Shown in pieces: positions 1 to 8,348 of a stretch of DNA of 64,000 bases. The first letter of the stretch is position 1. Each line of letters begins with the position of its first letter. The DNA is from Blautia coccoides (lineage in GTDB: Bacteria; Bacillota; Clostridia; Lachnospirales; Lachnospiraceae): assembly GCF_034355335.1 (NCBI RefSeq), contig NZ_CP136422.1:5616501-5680500 (forward strand). The letters run 5' to 3'. Position numbers and translations under genes: made by a program. Below the pieces are notes generated by a model. The model did no database searches and was not told where the DNA came from. It was given only the letters and a program-made list of their open reading frames with translations.

Positions 1-1080
1 GAGCAGATTTTCCATGCCAAACCCGGTCAGTCCGCTGATCTTGCTGAGACATTCCTCATACCAGTACACAGGCAGGCATTTGGCAAACTTCAAAACACTT
101 TCTCCCATAATGCTGGTTGGCACAAAGGCTCCGCCCAGGAAGGACAGGCCCAGCGCCAGTATATTGGCAGCAGCATTCTGGGTATTGGAATCCTTTACAA
201 AAAGTGATGCCAGCACGGAGACAGCCATTGCAAACAGGAGCATGATAAAGCTGTTCAATAGGATCAATGCCGTTATCCTGATATCCATATTCTTCACTGA
301 ATCATAATAGATGACAAACCCAGCCAGGGTAAGCAGAATCCAAAATACAATACCCACACAGGCACATCCCAGCCCCATCTGCCACAGCCGCGTAAATGGC
401 TTTAACGGCCCACACAAATTCCTCATCCTGATATCCGGACGCTGGAAACTGAGAAAAATAGATGTAATGCACAACACACAGATGACAAGGATAATATATG
501 GCGCTACCTGATACTGTGCTCCATAGCCTTGGGAAACAGGCTGCGTTTTTAAATACTGCCGCTTTTCCACTTTTACACTGCTGCTCAGCAGTTTTAAAAC
601 TTCATCCGCCGTCTTTTCTCTGTCCGGTTTTCCCTCTATTTTTTCCCAGGTCCTTATATACTCCCAGTATTGGTTAACATAACTACTCATCTGATAGCCT
701 GAGGCGGAATCCTGCGTCATATTTTCCAGAAGCTTCACAGGTTTTACGCTCTGCAGGGCGTCCTGAAACCCTTCTGGTATGATCAGGATATAACTGACAG
801 CATCATTGAATCTGGCATCCTGAAGAGCTTCCTTATCATCTTTCAAGGGCACCCAGGTTCCGTGAGCTTTTAAAAAATCCATCATTTTTTCTGTATATGG
901 TGTTTCTTTATCTCTGTTTATCACAGTAAATGTGGGGCGGCTCTCCTCAAACCCGCCCGTATGATCCTCACTGGAAAACTGTGAGAGTAAAATGGACAAA
1001 CTTATGAATATGAAAAAATAGGTGGCAAACATAACCATCCTGCGTTTTATTACCAAAAGACATGCTTTAAATACTCTCAT
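1..1080 (-). CDS. ABC-2 type transporter permease, 3' end outside window
   Basis: The frame is open from an ATG at 1080 to the window edge (360 codons, no stop seen), so the C-terminus is missing. The protein begins with a short basic segment and one membrane segment (about residues 16-34). A hydrophilic extracytoplasmic domain of about 160 residues follows, then several hydrophobic segments from about residue 205. This is the layout of large ABC-2 permeases (YhgE/Pip or drug-exporter type). The ATG lies inside the end of the upstream permease (14-nt overlap, 1067-1080), which suggests translational coupling. With the ATPase at 2218-3150 it forms a two-permease, one-ATPase exporter. The substrate cannot be read from the sequence. 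Confidence 0.85.
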   Translation of the reverse strand, partial: MRVFKACLLVIKRRMVMFATYFFIFISLSILLSQFSSEDHTGGFEESRPTFTVINRDKETPYTEKMMDFLKAHGTWVPLKDDKEALQDARFNDAVSYILIIPEGFQDALQSVKPVKLLENMTQDSASGYQMSSYVNQYWEYIRTWEKIEGKPDREKTADEVLKLLSSSVKVEKRQYLKTQPVSQGYGAQYQVAPYIILVICVLCITSIFLSFQRPDIRMRNLCGPLKPFTRLWQMGLGCACVGIVFWILLTLAGFVIYYDSVKNMDIRITALILLNSFIMLLFAMAVSVLASLFVKDSNTQNAAANILALGLSFLGGAFVPTSIMGESVLKFAKCLPVYWYEECLSKISGLTGFGMENLL

Positions 1081-2206
1081 AACTCTGCCTCCTCAAAAAT
1101 ATTCCTGACACCAGAAACAATACCGCTGCCATAGCAAGGATTACGACTATGTTCCGGCAGTATCTCTGATAGTCGTCAAAATAATACAGGCAGTAAAAAG
1201 CATCTGATATTCTTGCGGCAGGGTTCAGCCAGGAGACAACCGGCGCGTTCTGATCCAACAGGTATTTCATGCCTGATGTCATCATGCCCGCCCCAAAGCA
1301 GCAGAACATGGTGACTGATACCAGGATTCCCACCTTCATCCCCTCACCTAACTTAGTGAGACAGCTCACCGCTGTGCCGAACGCCACGCCTAAGATGGTG
1401 CCCACCAAACAGGTCAGGACAAGAAGTGGCAGCCTGTCACCAAAATCCTGGCCTAATATCACTGTGATGTAAAACAGCAGGAACAACAGACTCATCATAT
1501 GAACAGTTATGCTTCCCAGCATGTCACAGAAGATCACACCCATTCTTCCCAGAGGCGCCATCATCCGCCTGGCTCCAAGAGATGACAGATTTCCCTGGAG
1601 ATATGTGATACTCATAAGCCCCTGCATCCCTCCATACATACACACCATTGCGATCAATGCATAGTAATAGTTCAGTGTAGGGTTGTTGGGCTGCGAGGAG
1701 AGGGACATATTCTCCGTCAGGGAAATCCCCTCCATGATCTCCTCTGCATCAAAAGCGTACCCGGGATTTTTTTCCATGACCGCCCTTATATTGCCCTCTG
1801 TCTGCACATAACGGTCCAGAAAACTCTTAAGGAGTGTCTGGTTCATGCCCTCCTGCTTTACCACAAGTTCCGGGGCATTATCCTTTAAACGAATATATCC
1901 GTCAATGTCGCCCTTTTCCAGAGCGGTGTCCGCTTTCTCTTCCTGTGTATATTTTGTTATTTTCAACAGGGCATCCTTCCCGCTTCCCACCTGGTCAAGA
2001 ACCTGGTCAAATATAGGGTTTTCCTCATACGCCGCATCTGTGACCACACCTGTGGGTACCGCTTCCAGATGATCCGCCTCCGCCACGGATGACAGGCAGA
2101 AATAAAACAGAGTTGCCAGGATCAGCGGAAACGCCCAGATCCATATGAGCTGGTCTTTGTTTCGTATGGAACTGAGTAAACGTTTGCTGTAAATATTCCA
2201 AAACAT
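1067..2206 (-). CDS. ABC-2 type transporter permease
   Basis: A 379-residue permease with an N-terminal membrane segment (about residues 22-40), an extracytoplasmic domain to about residue 170, and five or six C-terminal membrane segments. It is the same layout as the partial permease downstream, so the two probably form a heterodimeric ABC-2 export channel. It starts 11 nt after the ATPase gene ends and overlaps the next permease by 14 nt, so all three are in one operon. The divergent NarL-type two-component system beyond the IS110 element is a plausible regulator, since such pairs are common in Firmicutes. That link is inference. Confidence 0.88.
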   Translation of the reverse strand: MFWNIYSKRLLSSIRNKDQLIWIWAFPLILATLFYFCLSSVAEADHLEAVPTGVVTDAAYEENPIFDQVLDQVGSGKDALLKITKYTQEEKADTALEKGDIDGYIRLKDNAPELVVKQEGMNQTLLKSFLDRYVQTEGNIRAVMEKNPGYAFDAEEIMEGISLTENMSLSSQPNNPTLNYYYALIAMVCMYGGMQGLMSITYLQGNLSSLGARRMMAPLGRMGVIFCDMLGSITVHMMSLLFLLFYITVILGQDFGDRLPLLVLTCLVGTILGVAFGTAVSCLTKLGEGMKVGILVSVTMFCCFGAGMMTSGMKYLLDQNAPVVSWLNPAARISDAFYCLYYFDDYQRYCRNIVVILAMAAVLFLVSGIFLRRQSYESI

Positions 2207-2217
2207 ATCAATCCCTC

Positions 2218-3150
2218 CTAATCCCTCAGTTCTTTTCCTGTAATTTCCAGAAATACATCATTTAATGTAGGCGGCTCAGAAAATATCCTGCCAAAATATA
2301 TATTGTTTTTCCTGAGAATATCCAAAAGAGCTATAAGGCTGTGCCCGCCGCTCTCACACTGCACTTTCAAAAGACTGTCCTCATACTCTGCATGAAGAAC
2401 ACCTTCCGCACTCCGCATTTTAACCATAAGATCCGGCGGAAGTTCTGAAATCTCCACAGTCACCTTTTCCCCTGTGCGGATCAGGCCTTTCAGTTCCTCT
2501 TTTGTTCCCGATGCGATCTCTCTGCCTTTATCCATGATCATGATGCGGGAACAGATCTGTTCCACTTCTTCCATATAGTGCGTGGTATAGATAATAGTGG
2601 CGCCGTTCTTATTCAGTCTTTTGATGCCCTCCAGAATACTGTTTCTGCTCTGAGGGTCAACGGCAACTGTTGGTTCATCCATAAAGATCAGCTCCGGCTT
2701 GTGGGCTATGCCGCAGGCAATATTCAGACGTCTCAGAAGACCGCCGCTGAGTTTTTTAGGCAGAAATTTTCTGAAATCTTTTAAATCTGTAAATTCCAAT
2801 GCTTCCTCTATCAAACTTTTTCTTTTCACTTTTTCAGGTACATACATACCGCAGAAATAGTCAATGTTTTCATATACGGTCAGTTCATTGAAGACAGCCA
2901 CATTCTGCATGACAACTCCTATCCGCTGCTTGACTGCGCGGTTGTCAGGTACCATGGGTTCACCGAAAAGCCTGATCTCACCTCTGTCATATTTCAGCAG
3001 AGACAGCATACAGTTGATAGCTGTGGTCTTGCCGCTGCCGTTTGGTCCTAACAGGCCGTATATCTCACCTTTGTTTACCTGAAGATTAAAATGGTCCAGA
3101 GCTACCAGGTCTTTATATCGTTTTACAAGATTGTTTACTTCTATGATCAT
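2218..3150 (-). CDS. ABC transporter ATP-binding protein
   Basis: A 310-residue nucleotide-binding subunit that powers the two permeases encoded downstream. Visible motifs are Walker A GPNGSGKT (residues 35-42), the Q-loop Gln near 82, a signature LSGG (134-137), Walker B LIFMDEP (154-160) and a switch His near 181. The C-terminal 90 residues are the extra domain usual in DrrA/CcmA-like drug or lipid exporters. The ATG at 3150 has a good ribosome-binding site (AGGAGAGG). A TATAAT at 3169-3174 sits upstream on the minus strand, but I see no convincing -35 at the right distance. Such promoters often need an activator. Confidence 0.93.
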   Translation of the reverse strand: MIIEVNNLVKRYKDLVALDHFNLQVNKGEIYGLLGPNGSGKTTAINCMLSLLKYDRGEIRLFGEPMVPDNRAVKQRIGVVMQNVAVFNELTVYENIDYFCGMYVPEKVKRKSLIEEALEFTDLKDFRKFLPKKLSGGLLRRLNIACGIAHKPELIFMDEPTVAVDPQSRNSILEGIKRLNKNGATIIYTTHYMEEVEQICSRIMIMDKGREIASGTKEELKGLIRTGEKVTVEISELPPDLMVKMRSAEGVLHAEYEDSLLKVQCESGGHSLIALLDILRKNNIYFGRIFSEPPTLNDVFLEITGKELRD

Positions 3151-3227
3151 AAGTTATCCTCTCCTACTATTATATAAAGTCATAGTCTTTCTTTACCTTT
3201 TCTACAGGTTTGACTATGCTATTTTAA

Positions 3228-3387
3228 GATACTGTGGATTGGTTATCACCTCCTACCACTTGATGGTTTAAAAAAGGCTCCAACCACAGTCTCTTTGTTT
3301 ATTTGTTAATCAGTTAGTTACCGCATGACGGTTTATCAAGAAGTAGGTTACGATTGCAAGGAGCCCTGTGGATCTTAAGACAGTATC
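3228..3387 (+). ncRNA. Candidate IS110 bridge-RNA region (structured leader)
   Basis: The stretch upstream of the transposase is rich in paired segments. GATACTGT (3228-3235) pairs with ACAGTATC (3380-3387). ACTGTGG (3231-3237) pairs with CCACAGT (3284-3290). GGCTCC (3276-3281) pairs with GGAGCC (3360-3365). Two similar 17-nt blocks, at 3254-3270 and 3319-3335, share the pattern TACCRCWTGAYGGTTTA and can each form a small ACC/GGT hairpin. IS110-group elements are known to transcribe a bridge RNA from the non-coding end upstream of the recombinase, with two guide loops. That this leader is such an RNA is inference from position and structure only. Confidence 0.35.
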
Positions 3388-3412
3388 AATACTTTATATC
3401 AGGAGGTCCTAT

Positions 3413-4588
3413 ATGATTTACGTAGGAATTGATGTCGCAAAAGATAAGCATGATTGCTTTATCACAAACTCTGATGGCGAAGTCCTTTTCAAGGCTTTTA
3501 CCATCAAAAACAATCTCGATGGGTTCGACGAGCTTTATCAGAAAATAGAATCCGTTATGGAAGATGCTTCTAAAGTAAAAGTAGGCCTAGAAGCCACTGG
3601 ACACTATAGTTACAATCTTCTCGGATATCTGCTTGATAAAGGTCTGGCCACCTTTGTTATCAACCCGTTACATACTAATCTGTACAGAAAAAGTCTAAGC
3701 CTTAGACAGACGAAAACGGATAAAGTTGATGCCCATACAATTGCTTCTATGCTAATGTCTGACGTGAACTTAAAGTCCTACTCAGACACATCGTATCACA
3801 ACGAAGAGCTTAAGTCACTTACTCGCTATCGTTTTGATAAAGTTAAAGAACGCGCGAAGCTTAAAACATCTATATCCCGTCTTGTATGTATCCTTTTCCC
3901 TGAGTTAGAAAAGCTTGTTCCAACACTTCATCAGAATTCTGTTTATGAGTTACTCTACGAATTTCCTGGTGCAAAACAGGTAGCTAATGCACATCTCACA
4001 AGACTTTCAAATCTTCTTGAAACCGCATCTAAAGGCCACTACACAAAAGAAACCTCTATCGCTTTTAGAGAGGCTGCAAGAACCTCTATCGGTTCAAATA
4101 TGCCAGCTAAATCGCTTGAATTAAAGCACACCATTAAGCTCATTAGAGAGCTAGATTCTGAAATCGAAGAGATTGAAAACGAGATTAAAGTCATCATGGA
4201 TGAAATCAATTCTCCAATCCTTAGCATTCCTGGAATCAGCTATCGAATGGGTGCCATGATTATTGCTGAAATAGGTGACTTTAGCCAATTCGACTCTCCA
4301 GATAAGATCCTTGCTTATGCAGGAATGTCGCCTTCTACCTATCAATCCGGCCAGTTAGATAACTGTTATGCCAGAATGGAAAAACGTGGTTCTAGATATC
4401 TTAGATATGCTCTGTTTAATGCAACCGCATATGTTTGTCTATGGGATCCAACCTACAAGGCTTATCTTGCCAAGAAACGAGCTGAAGGCAAGCATTACTA
4501 TGTTGCAATGTCTCACGCGACCAAGAAACTAGTTCGGCTAATTTATCATCTCGAACGCACTGGACAGCAATACCAAAAAGCAATCTAA
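3413..4588 (+). CDS. IS110-family transposase/recombinase
   Basis: A 391-residue recombinase of the DEDD type. The N-terminal RuvC-like domain has Asp7 in GIDVAK, Glu60 in LEATG, and Asp103/Asp106 in TDKVDAH. The C-terminal Tnp_20 domain carries IPGISYRMG and the SG motif whose Ser (about 312, in STYQSG) is the nucleophile position in this family. The ATG at 3413 is preferred over an upstream in-frame ATG at 3368 because AGGAGGT (3401-3407) lies just before it and the family starts near GIDVAK. It appears intact. Since IS110 elements usually leave no target duplication, element ends cannot be fixed from this copy alone. Confidence 0.95.
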   Translation: MIYVGIDVAKDKHDCFITNSDGEVLFKAFTIKNNLDGFDELYQKIESVMEDASKVKVGLEATGHYSYNLLGYLLDKGLATFVINPLHTNLYRKSLSLRQTKTDKVDAHTIASMLMSDVNLKSYSDTSYHNEELKSLTRYRFDKVKERAKLKTSISRLVCILFPELEKLVPTLHQNSVYELLYEFPGAKQVANAHLTRLSNLLETASKGHYTKETSIAFREAARTSIGSNMPAKSLELKHTIKLIRELDSEIEEIENEIKVIMDEINSPILSIPGISYRMGAMIIAEIGDFSQFDSPDKILAYAGMSPSTYQSGQLDNCYARMEKRGSRYLRYALFNATAYVCLWDPTYKAYLAKKRAEGKHYYVAMSHATKKLVRLIYHLERTGQQYQKAI

Positions 4589-4614
4589 TTCTTCCAACAT
4601 CATATCTTCTTGTC

Positions 4615-4636
4615 AGAGCATCATACTCGATGCTCT
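4615..4636 (+). other. Hairpin downstream of IS110 transposase
   Basis: AGAGCATC (4615-4622) and GATGCTCT (4629-4636) form a perfect 8-bp stem with a 6-nt loop, 27 nt after the transposase stop, followed by ATTTGTC. It could be a weak terminator or a structure in the right end of the element. The rest of the gap 4637-4929 is AT-rich. I see no gene in it; it should hold the IS end and the promoter of the next operon. Confidence 0.5.
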
Positions 4637-4929
4637 ATTTGTCATGCAATTTTCAAGGTACTGATTGCGATGAATAAGTCATCGCCACTATACTCAAAAC
4701 ATCTCTGTTTTTGAAACTATTTATTGACTTTCTTTAATAGTTAGTCTTTTTTTATCTGATACCATTTTAGCAATGATCCTCTGTCCGAGACAGTGAGCAG
4801 TGTCATAAATACCTGCCTCTGTATATGACATTTGTCATTTCTTTCTGCTGCACCTTACTTTTTACACCTTCCTGTGATACACTCTATATACAAACTTTGA
4901 TGTGATAGGAACGGGAAAGGAGGGAATGT

Positions 4930-6003
4930 ATGAGGCAGCTACAGGATAAAGCCATTATTTTCATACTCTGTACATTAAATCTTTTTGGACATCCTATTGA
5001 TATTCCTCTTATCTCAGCGCTGTTATTATCCGTCAGCGCCTCCTCCTTTATTTCCTATATTGACAGGGAACGGCCTATGGAATATCTCTGTGCAGGAGGG
5101 CTTGTTCTCTCCCTTTTTCTCCCTGATCTGGCTTTATTTCTTCCGCTGTTTTTTTACGACTGCTTCAGATCAAAGAAATGGTATCTGCGTTTTGCCTGGG
5201 TTCCCCTTTATTTGTACCATTTCCACAGCTTCACGGTCTCATCATTTTTCATGTTTCTTTTTACAGGTCTGCTGGCACTGTACATATCCCGGCGGACAAC
5301 GGAATATGAAAATATGATGGCAGAGTTCCATCTTGCCCAGGACAGCACCCGGGAAGAATCGCTCCATCTGGAAGAGAAAAACAGAGAGCTGATGGAGAAA
5401 CAGGAATATGAAATCCAGCTTGCCACCCTGACGGAAAGAAACCGGATTGCCCGAGAAATACACGACAATGTGGGGCATCTCCTGACACGTTCCCTATTCC
5501 AGATAGGAGCCATGCAGGTTATATGGAAAAGTCAGAAAGAACTTTCCGAACAGCTTGCTTCTGTAAAAACCACACTGGATGATGCTATGACCAATGTGCG
5601 GAGCAGCGTCCATGATCTGCATGAGGAATCCGTGGATCTGTATATGGTTCTTTCACGGCTGACAGGTGAGTTCAGCTTCTGCCCTGTCACGCTGGATTAT
5701 AATGCTGAAATCGAATCAAAAGAACTGAAATATTGCATTATAGCTATTGTCCGTGAGGCCTTGTCCAATATCTCCCGGCACAGTAATGCCACCAAAGCTT
5801 TCCTGTCAGTGTTGGAGCATCCCGGATTTTATCAGGTGATCATCCGTGACAACGGAACACAGACAACAGCCGCAAAAACGGGCGGTATCGGCCTTATAAA
5901 TATGAGGGAACGGGTGGAGGATTTTCACGGTATCTTCAGAATAGAGATACACAATGGCTTTCGTATCTTTATTTCTATCCCAAAGCAGGGACAGAAGCCA
6001 TGA
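4930..6003 (+). CDS. NarL/LiaS-type sensor histidine kinase
   Basis: A 357-residue membrane histidine kinase. Four or five hydrophobic segments (about residues 8-125) with very short loops suggest sensing within the membrane. A coiled coil (about 130-170) leads to the HisKA_3 phosphoacceptor REIHDNVGH, with His178, and a C-terminal ATPase domain with RDNGT and GGIGLINMRERV. AAAGGAGGG precedes the ATG. The response regulator follows 36 nt downstream. The divergent ABC exporter at 1-3150, separated only by the IS110 element, is a likely target, but this is inferred from context. Confidence 0.92.
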   Translation: MRQLQDKAIIFILCTLNLFGHPIDIPLISALLLSVSASSFISYIDRERPMEYLCAGGLVLSLFLPDLALFLPLFFYDCFRSKKWYLRFAWVPLYLYHFHSFTVSSFFMFLFTGLLALYISRRTTEYENMMAEFHLAQDSTREESLHLEEKNRELMEKQEYEIQLATLTERNRIAREIHDNVGHLLTRSLFQIGAMQVIWKSQKELSEQLASVKTTLDDAMTNVRSSVHDLHEESVDLYMVLSRLTGEFSFCPVTLDYNAEIESKELKYCIIAIVREALSNISRHSNATKAFLSVLEHPGFYQVIIRDNGTQTTAAKTGGIGLINMRERVEDFHGIFRIEIHNGFRIFISIPKQGQKP

Positions 6004-6039
6004 TAACCGTCAAAATGAATTGATGTGAGGTGTTTTTTC

Positions 6040-6666
6040 ATGAAAATAATAATTGTTGATGATGACCCTTTTGTATGTATTTCGCTGAAAACCATCCTGC
6101 AGGCAGAGCCAGGAATTGAGGTATGTGCCTCAGGAAACAGCGGAGAGGAAGCCGTCCGCCTGTATAAAGAAATGCTTCCCGATATTCTGCTCATGGATAT
6201 CCAGATGGGAAGCTGCTCCGGACTGGACGCAGGCGCCAAGATTTTGGAAAAGCATCCTGATGCCAGGATTCTTTTTCTGACCACATTTTCCGACGATGAA
6301 TATATTATCCGTGCCCTGCGTATCGGTGCCAAGGGTTATCTGATCAAACAGGATATTGAGACTATTGCCCCTGCCCTGCACTCTGTCATGTCCGGTCAGA
6401 GCGTATTCGGCAGTGAGATCATCACAAAAATCCCTAAAATGATGGAAAGAACCCAGCAAAGAGACCTGGGCAAATATGGAATCCTGGACAGGGAAATGGA
6501 TGTGATCGAACTGGTGGCAAAAGGCCTGAATAACAAAGAAATCGCACAGAGCCTCTATCTCAGTGAGGGCACTGTGCGGAATTATCTAAGCACTATTTTA
6601 GACAAACTGAGCCTGCGGGACAGAACCCAGCTTGCCGTTTTTTATTATAAAAATATGGATGACTGA
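6040..6666 (+). CDS. NarL/FixJ-family response regulator
   Basis: A 208-residue response regulator. The receiver domain has the acidic patch at residues 7-9, the phosphoacceptor Asp53 in LMDIQMG, and Lys103. A LuxR-type helix-turn-helix (NKEIAQSLYLSEGTVRNYLS) lies in the last 65 residues. I chose the ATG at 6040 rather than the in-frame one at 6025, because MKIIIVDDD is the usual start of the receiver fold and GTGAGG precedes it. It is the partner of the kinase just upstream. The gene ends 11 nt before the convergent small membrane protein gene. Confidence 0.93.
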   Translation: MKIIIVDDDPFVCISLKTILQAEPGIEVCASGNSGEEAVRLYKEMLPDILLMDIQMGSCSGLDAGAKILEKHPDARILFLTTFSDDEYIIRALRIGAKGYLIKQDIETIAPALHSVMSGQSVFGSEIITKIPKMMERTQQRDLGKYGILDREMDVIELVAKGLNNKEIAQSLYLSEGTVRNYLSTILDKLSLRDRTQLAVFYYKNMDD

Positions 6667-6677
6667 TCTTTTATCTG

Positions 6678-6908
6678 TCAAAAGCTGCCAAAGCTGGTGA
6701 TATAGCGCCCGTCATTCAGCCTTATCCCCATCCAGAAACGTCCGTTATCATAGTTAACTGTCTGGTACCATTTGTTTTCACTCCATTTTAACAGCTTATC
6801 CGGCTCAAACCCGGTGATCCCGAAACCGATGAGTCCCACAGTAGTTCCCACCAGCATAAAAATAATACCAAGCAGAAGGATTTTACTTTTTAATGATTTT
6901 ATATTCAT
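6678..6908 (-). CDS. Small membrane protein of a PadR/DUF1700 operon
   Basis: A 76-residue protein with one N-terminal membrane segment (about residues 10-32) and a short hydrophilic tail ending near GRYITSFGSF. It overlaps the DUF1700 gene by 4 nt (ATGA), so it is translationally coupled. In many Firmicutes the third gene of a PadR-DUF1700 operon encodes a DUF4097-type protein that starts like this one but is much longer. This may be a truncated form or a separate small protein. No function can be assigned. Confidence 0.7.
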   Translation of the reverse strand: MNIKSLKSKILLLGIIFMLVGTTVGLIGFGITGFEPDKLLKWSENKWYQTVNYDNGRFWMGIRLNDGRYITSFGSF

Positions 6909-7516
6909 GCCTTAACACCTCTCATTTTCTGAAACAAACTTGCAAGCCATTTGCTGAATTTTGTTGTAACTACCACGAATCTTTTGCCCAGTTCCCAGGT
7001 GATCAGTGCTGCCACGACAAAGATGCCGGCAGATAAAATCCCTGCTCCCATCTGTACCAAGCCTGTAGCTGTATCCTGAAACAGTAAAATGGCTGAACCC
7101 ACTGTGCTTACCAGTGCAAGCAAAAGACTGGATACCGATAACGCACCGAAAATAACAGGAATACACCAGATGACCACATAGGCACTCAATACTAAAATTA
7201 CAGCAGCAAGCGCACAGCAGAGAGCTGCCAGAACCAGACTGCCCCAGAGCGGTGAACCCAGGATCAGCAGCACAATAACTCCAACCCTAAGCCAGGCAGG
7301 GGTAGGCTTTGCGGGCCGTTCCTCTCTGTCGGTGAGGATTTCCTGGGCTATCTCACCGGGACTTCCGATCCGCTCCACAGCTTCTTCCTCTCCGCATCCG
7401 TCCTCCATATAGTCATCAATCATTTCCGAATAATAGGACAGGAACTTGTTTCGCTCCTCCCTCTTCAGACTCCGCAGCAGCCGTTCCAGACTGCTCAAAA
7501 ATTCATCCTTCCTCAT
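6905..7516 (-). CDS. DUF1700 (HAAS-domain) membrane protein
   Basis: A 203-residue protein. The N-terminal helical HAAS/DUF1700 region (about residues 1-65, with LSYYSEMIDDYMEDG and ERIGSPGEIAQEIL) is followed by four hydrophobic segments. HAAS-domain proteins are routinely encoded next to PadR repressors and are thought to act in signalling or control at the membrane. The ATG at 7516 is preferred over a TTG two codons upstream. It overlaps the end of the PadR gene by 14 nt and is probably co-translated. Confidence 0.85.
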   Translation of the reverse strand: MRKDEFLSSLERLLRSLKREERNKFLSYYSEMIDDYMEDGCGEEEAVERIGSPGEIAQEILTDREERPAKPTPAWLRVGVIVLLILGSPLWGSLVLAALCCALAAVILVLSAYVVIWCIPVIFGALSVSSLLLALVSTVGSAILLFQDTATGLVQMGAGILSAGIFVVAALITWELGKRFVVVTTKFSKWLASLFQKMRGVKA

Positions 7517-7826
7517 ATTCAACTGCTCCCTTCACAAATTCATATATATCTGTCACCTGCTGCCAGTCGTCGAGAAACTCCTGGATATGTTTTTTGCCTG
7601 CCTCTGTTATCCTGTAATACTTGCGCAGACGGCTGTTATGTTCCACGGAATACGTCTCCAGACTCCCATTCGATTCCAGACGCTTTAGTATCGGATACAG
7701 TGTTGACTCTGATATCTCAATGCAGCAGGATATATCCTTTATTATCTGGTAGCCGTAGGAATCCGATCTGTATAATGCAGCAAGAACACAAAATTCCAGA
7801 AAACCTTTTTTTAGCTGTGTGTCCAT
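7503..7826 (-). CDS. PadR-family transcriptional regulator
   Basis: A 107-residue winged-helix repressor. The PadR core is visible as LEFCVLAALYRSDSYGY near the N-terminus, SESTLYPILKRLESNG in the recognition region and RKYYRITEAGKKH in the wing. A C-terminal helix should serve dimerisation. It is first in an operon with the DUF1700 gene and the small membrane protein. A perfect inverted repeat covers its own promoter, which points to autorepression. The inducer is unknown; PadR proteins often respond to phenolic compounds or cell-envelope drugs. Confidence 0.92.
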   Translation of the reverse strand: MDTQLKKGFLEFCVLAALYRSDSYGYQIIKDISCCIEISESTLYPILKRLESNGSLETYSVEHNSRLRKYYRITEAGKKHIQEFLDDWQQVTDIYEFVKGAVEYEEG

Positions 7827-7833
7827 GATATCG

Positions 7834-7878
7834 CCTCCTTATGCATTATACTATACATTGCATAGTATAATGTGTCAA
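7834..7878 (-). promoter_or_regulatory. padR promoter with 11-bp palindromic operator
   Basis: Read on the minus strand: -35 TTGACA (7873-7878), a 17-nt spacer and -10 TATAGT (7850-7855), then an AGGAGG ribosome-binding site (7834-7839). CATTATACTAT (7844-7854) and ATAGTATAATG (7862-7872) are perfect 11-bp arms around a 7-nt centre. The palindrome fills the spacer and the -10, so a bound PadR dimer would block RNA polymerase. Confidence 0.85.
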
Positions 7879-8036
7879 GTAGTATTTTGAAAAAAATTGG
7901 TATTGGGGACTGTTATAGGATTTATTGGAGATATTGGATGTTTTTTGATGTCTGGAATTTTTCTGAAATAGGATAAACACGATACAATCGTTATATTGGT
8001 GAGAATGATTGGAAGATAGAAATATTAGGGACGACG
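7879..8036. other. Intergenic stretch without a gene
   Basis: No supported coding region. The end nearest 8036 contains degenerate GAAAT/GGGAC-like words that look like decayed units of the 16-bp repeat that starts at 8037. Confidence 0.5.
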
Positions 8037-8348
8037 GAAATTAGTAACTTTAGGAATTTGCGACTGTTAAACTTAGTGACCGCCAAACTTAGTGACCGCC
8101 AAACTTAGTGACCGCCAAACTTAGTGACCGCCAAACTTAGTGACTATGAGACTTGGTGACTGCCGGAGTTTATGACTGTCAAACTTAATGAATGTGGAAT
8201 TTGGTGACTGCTGAAATTTGTGACTATGAAAATTAATAGCTGTAGAAATTTGTAACCACTGAAAATAGAAAACTTTGAAACCAATGACCGCCAAAATCAG
8301 TGACTACAGAAATTGGGGCCTGTGGAAATTAGTGGATGCTGAAATTTG
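8037..8348. repeat. 16-bp tandem repeat array, left part (units 1-19 and half of 20)
   Basis: Units of exactly 16 bp run in unbroken phase from 8037. Four consecutive copies at 8069-8132 are identical (AAACTTAGTGACCGCC); the rest follow the pattern RAAWTTWGTGACYRYY with increasing drift. Unit starts fall at 8037 + 16n through 8341. No spacers separate the units, so it is not a CRISPR array, and 16 is not a multiple of three, so it does not encode a repeat protein. The array resumes at 9834 after the IS256 element. Confidence 0.92.

Noticed and set aside
1658..1680. GTAATAGTTCAGTG, matching the MITE end at 13 of 14 bases
   Set aside because: It lies inside the permease coding sequence and encodes ordinary residues, with no second end or target duplication.
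8069..8148. Regular 16-bp repeats that could suggest a CRISPR array
   Set aside because: The units are directly adjacent with no spacers, and no cas genes are nearby.
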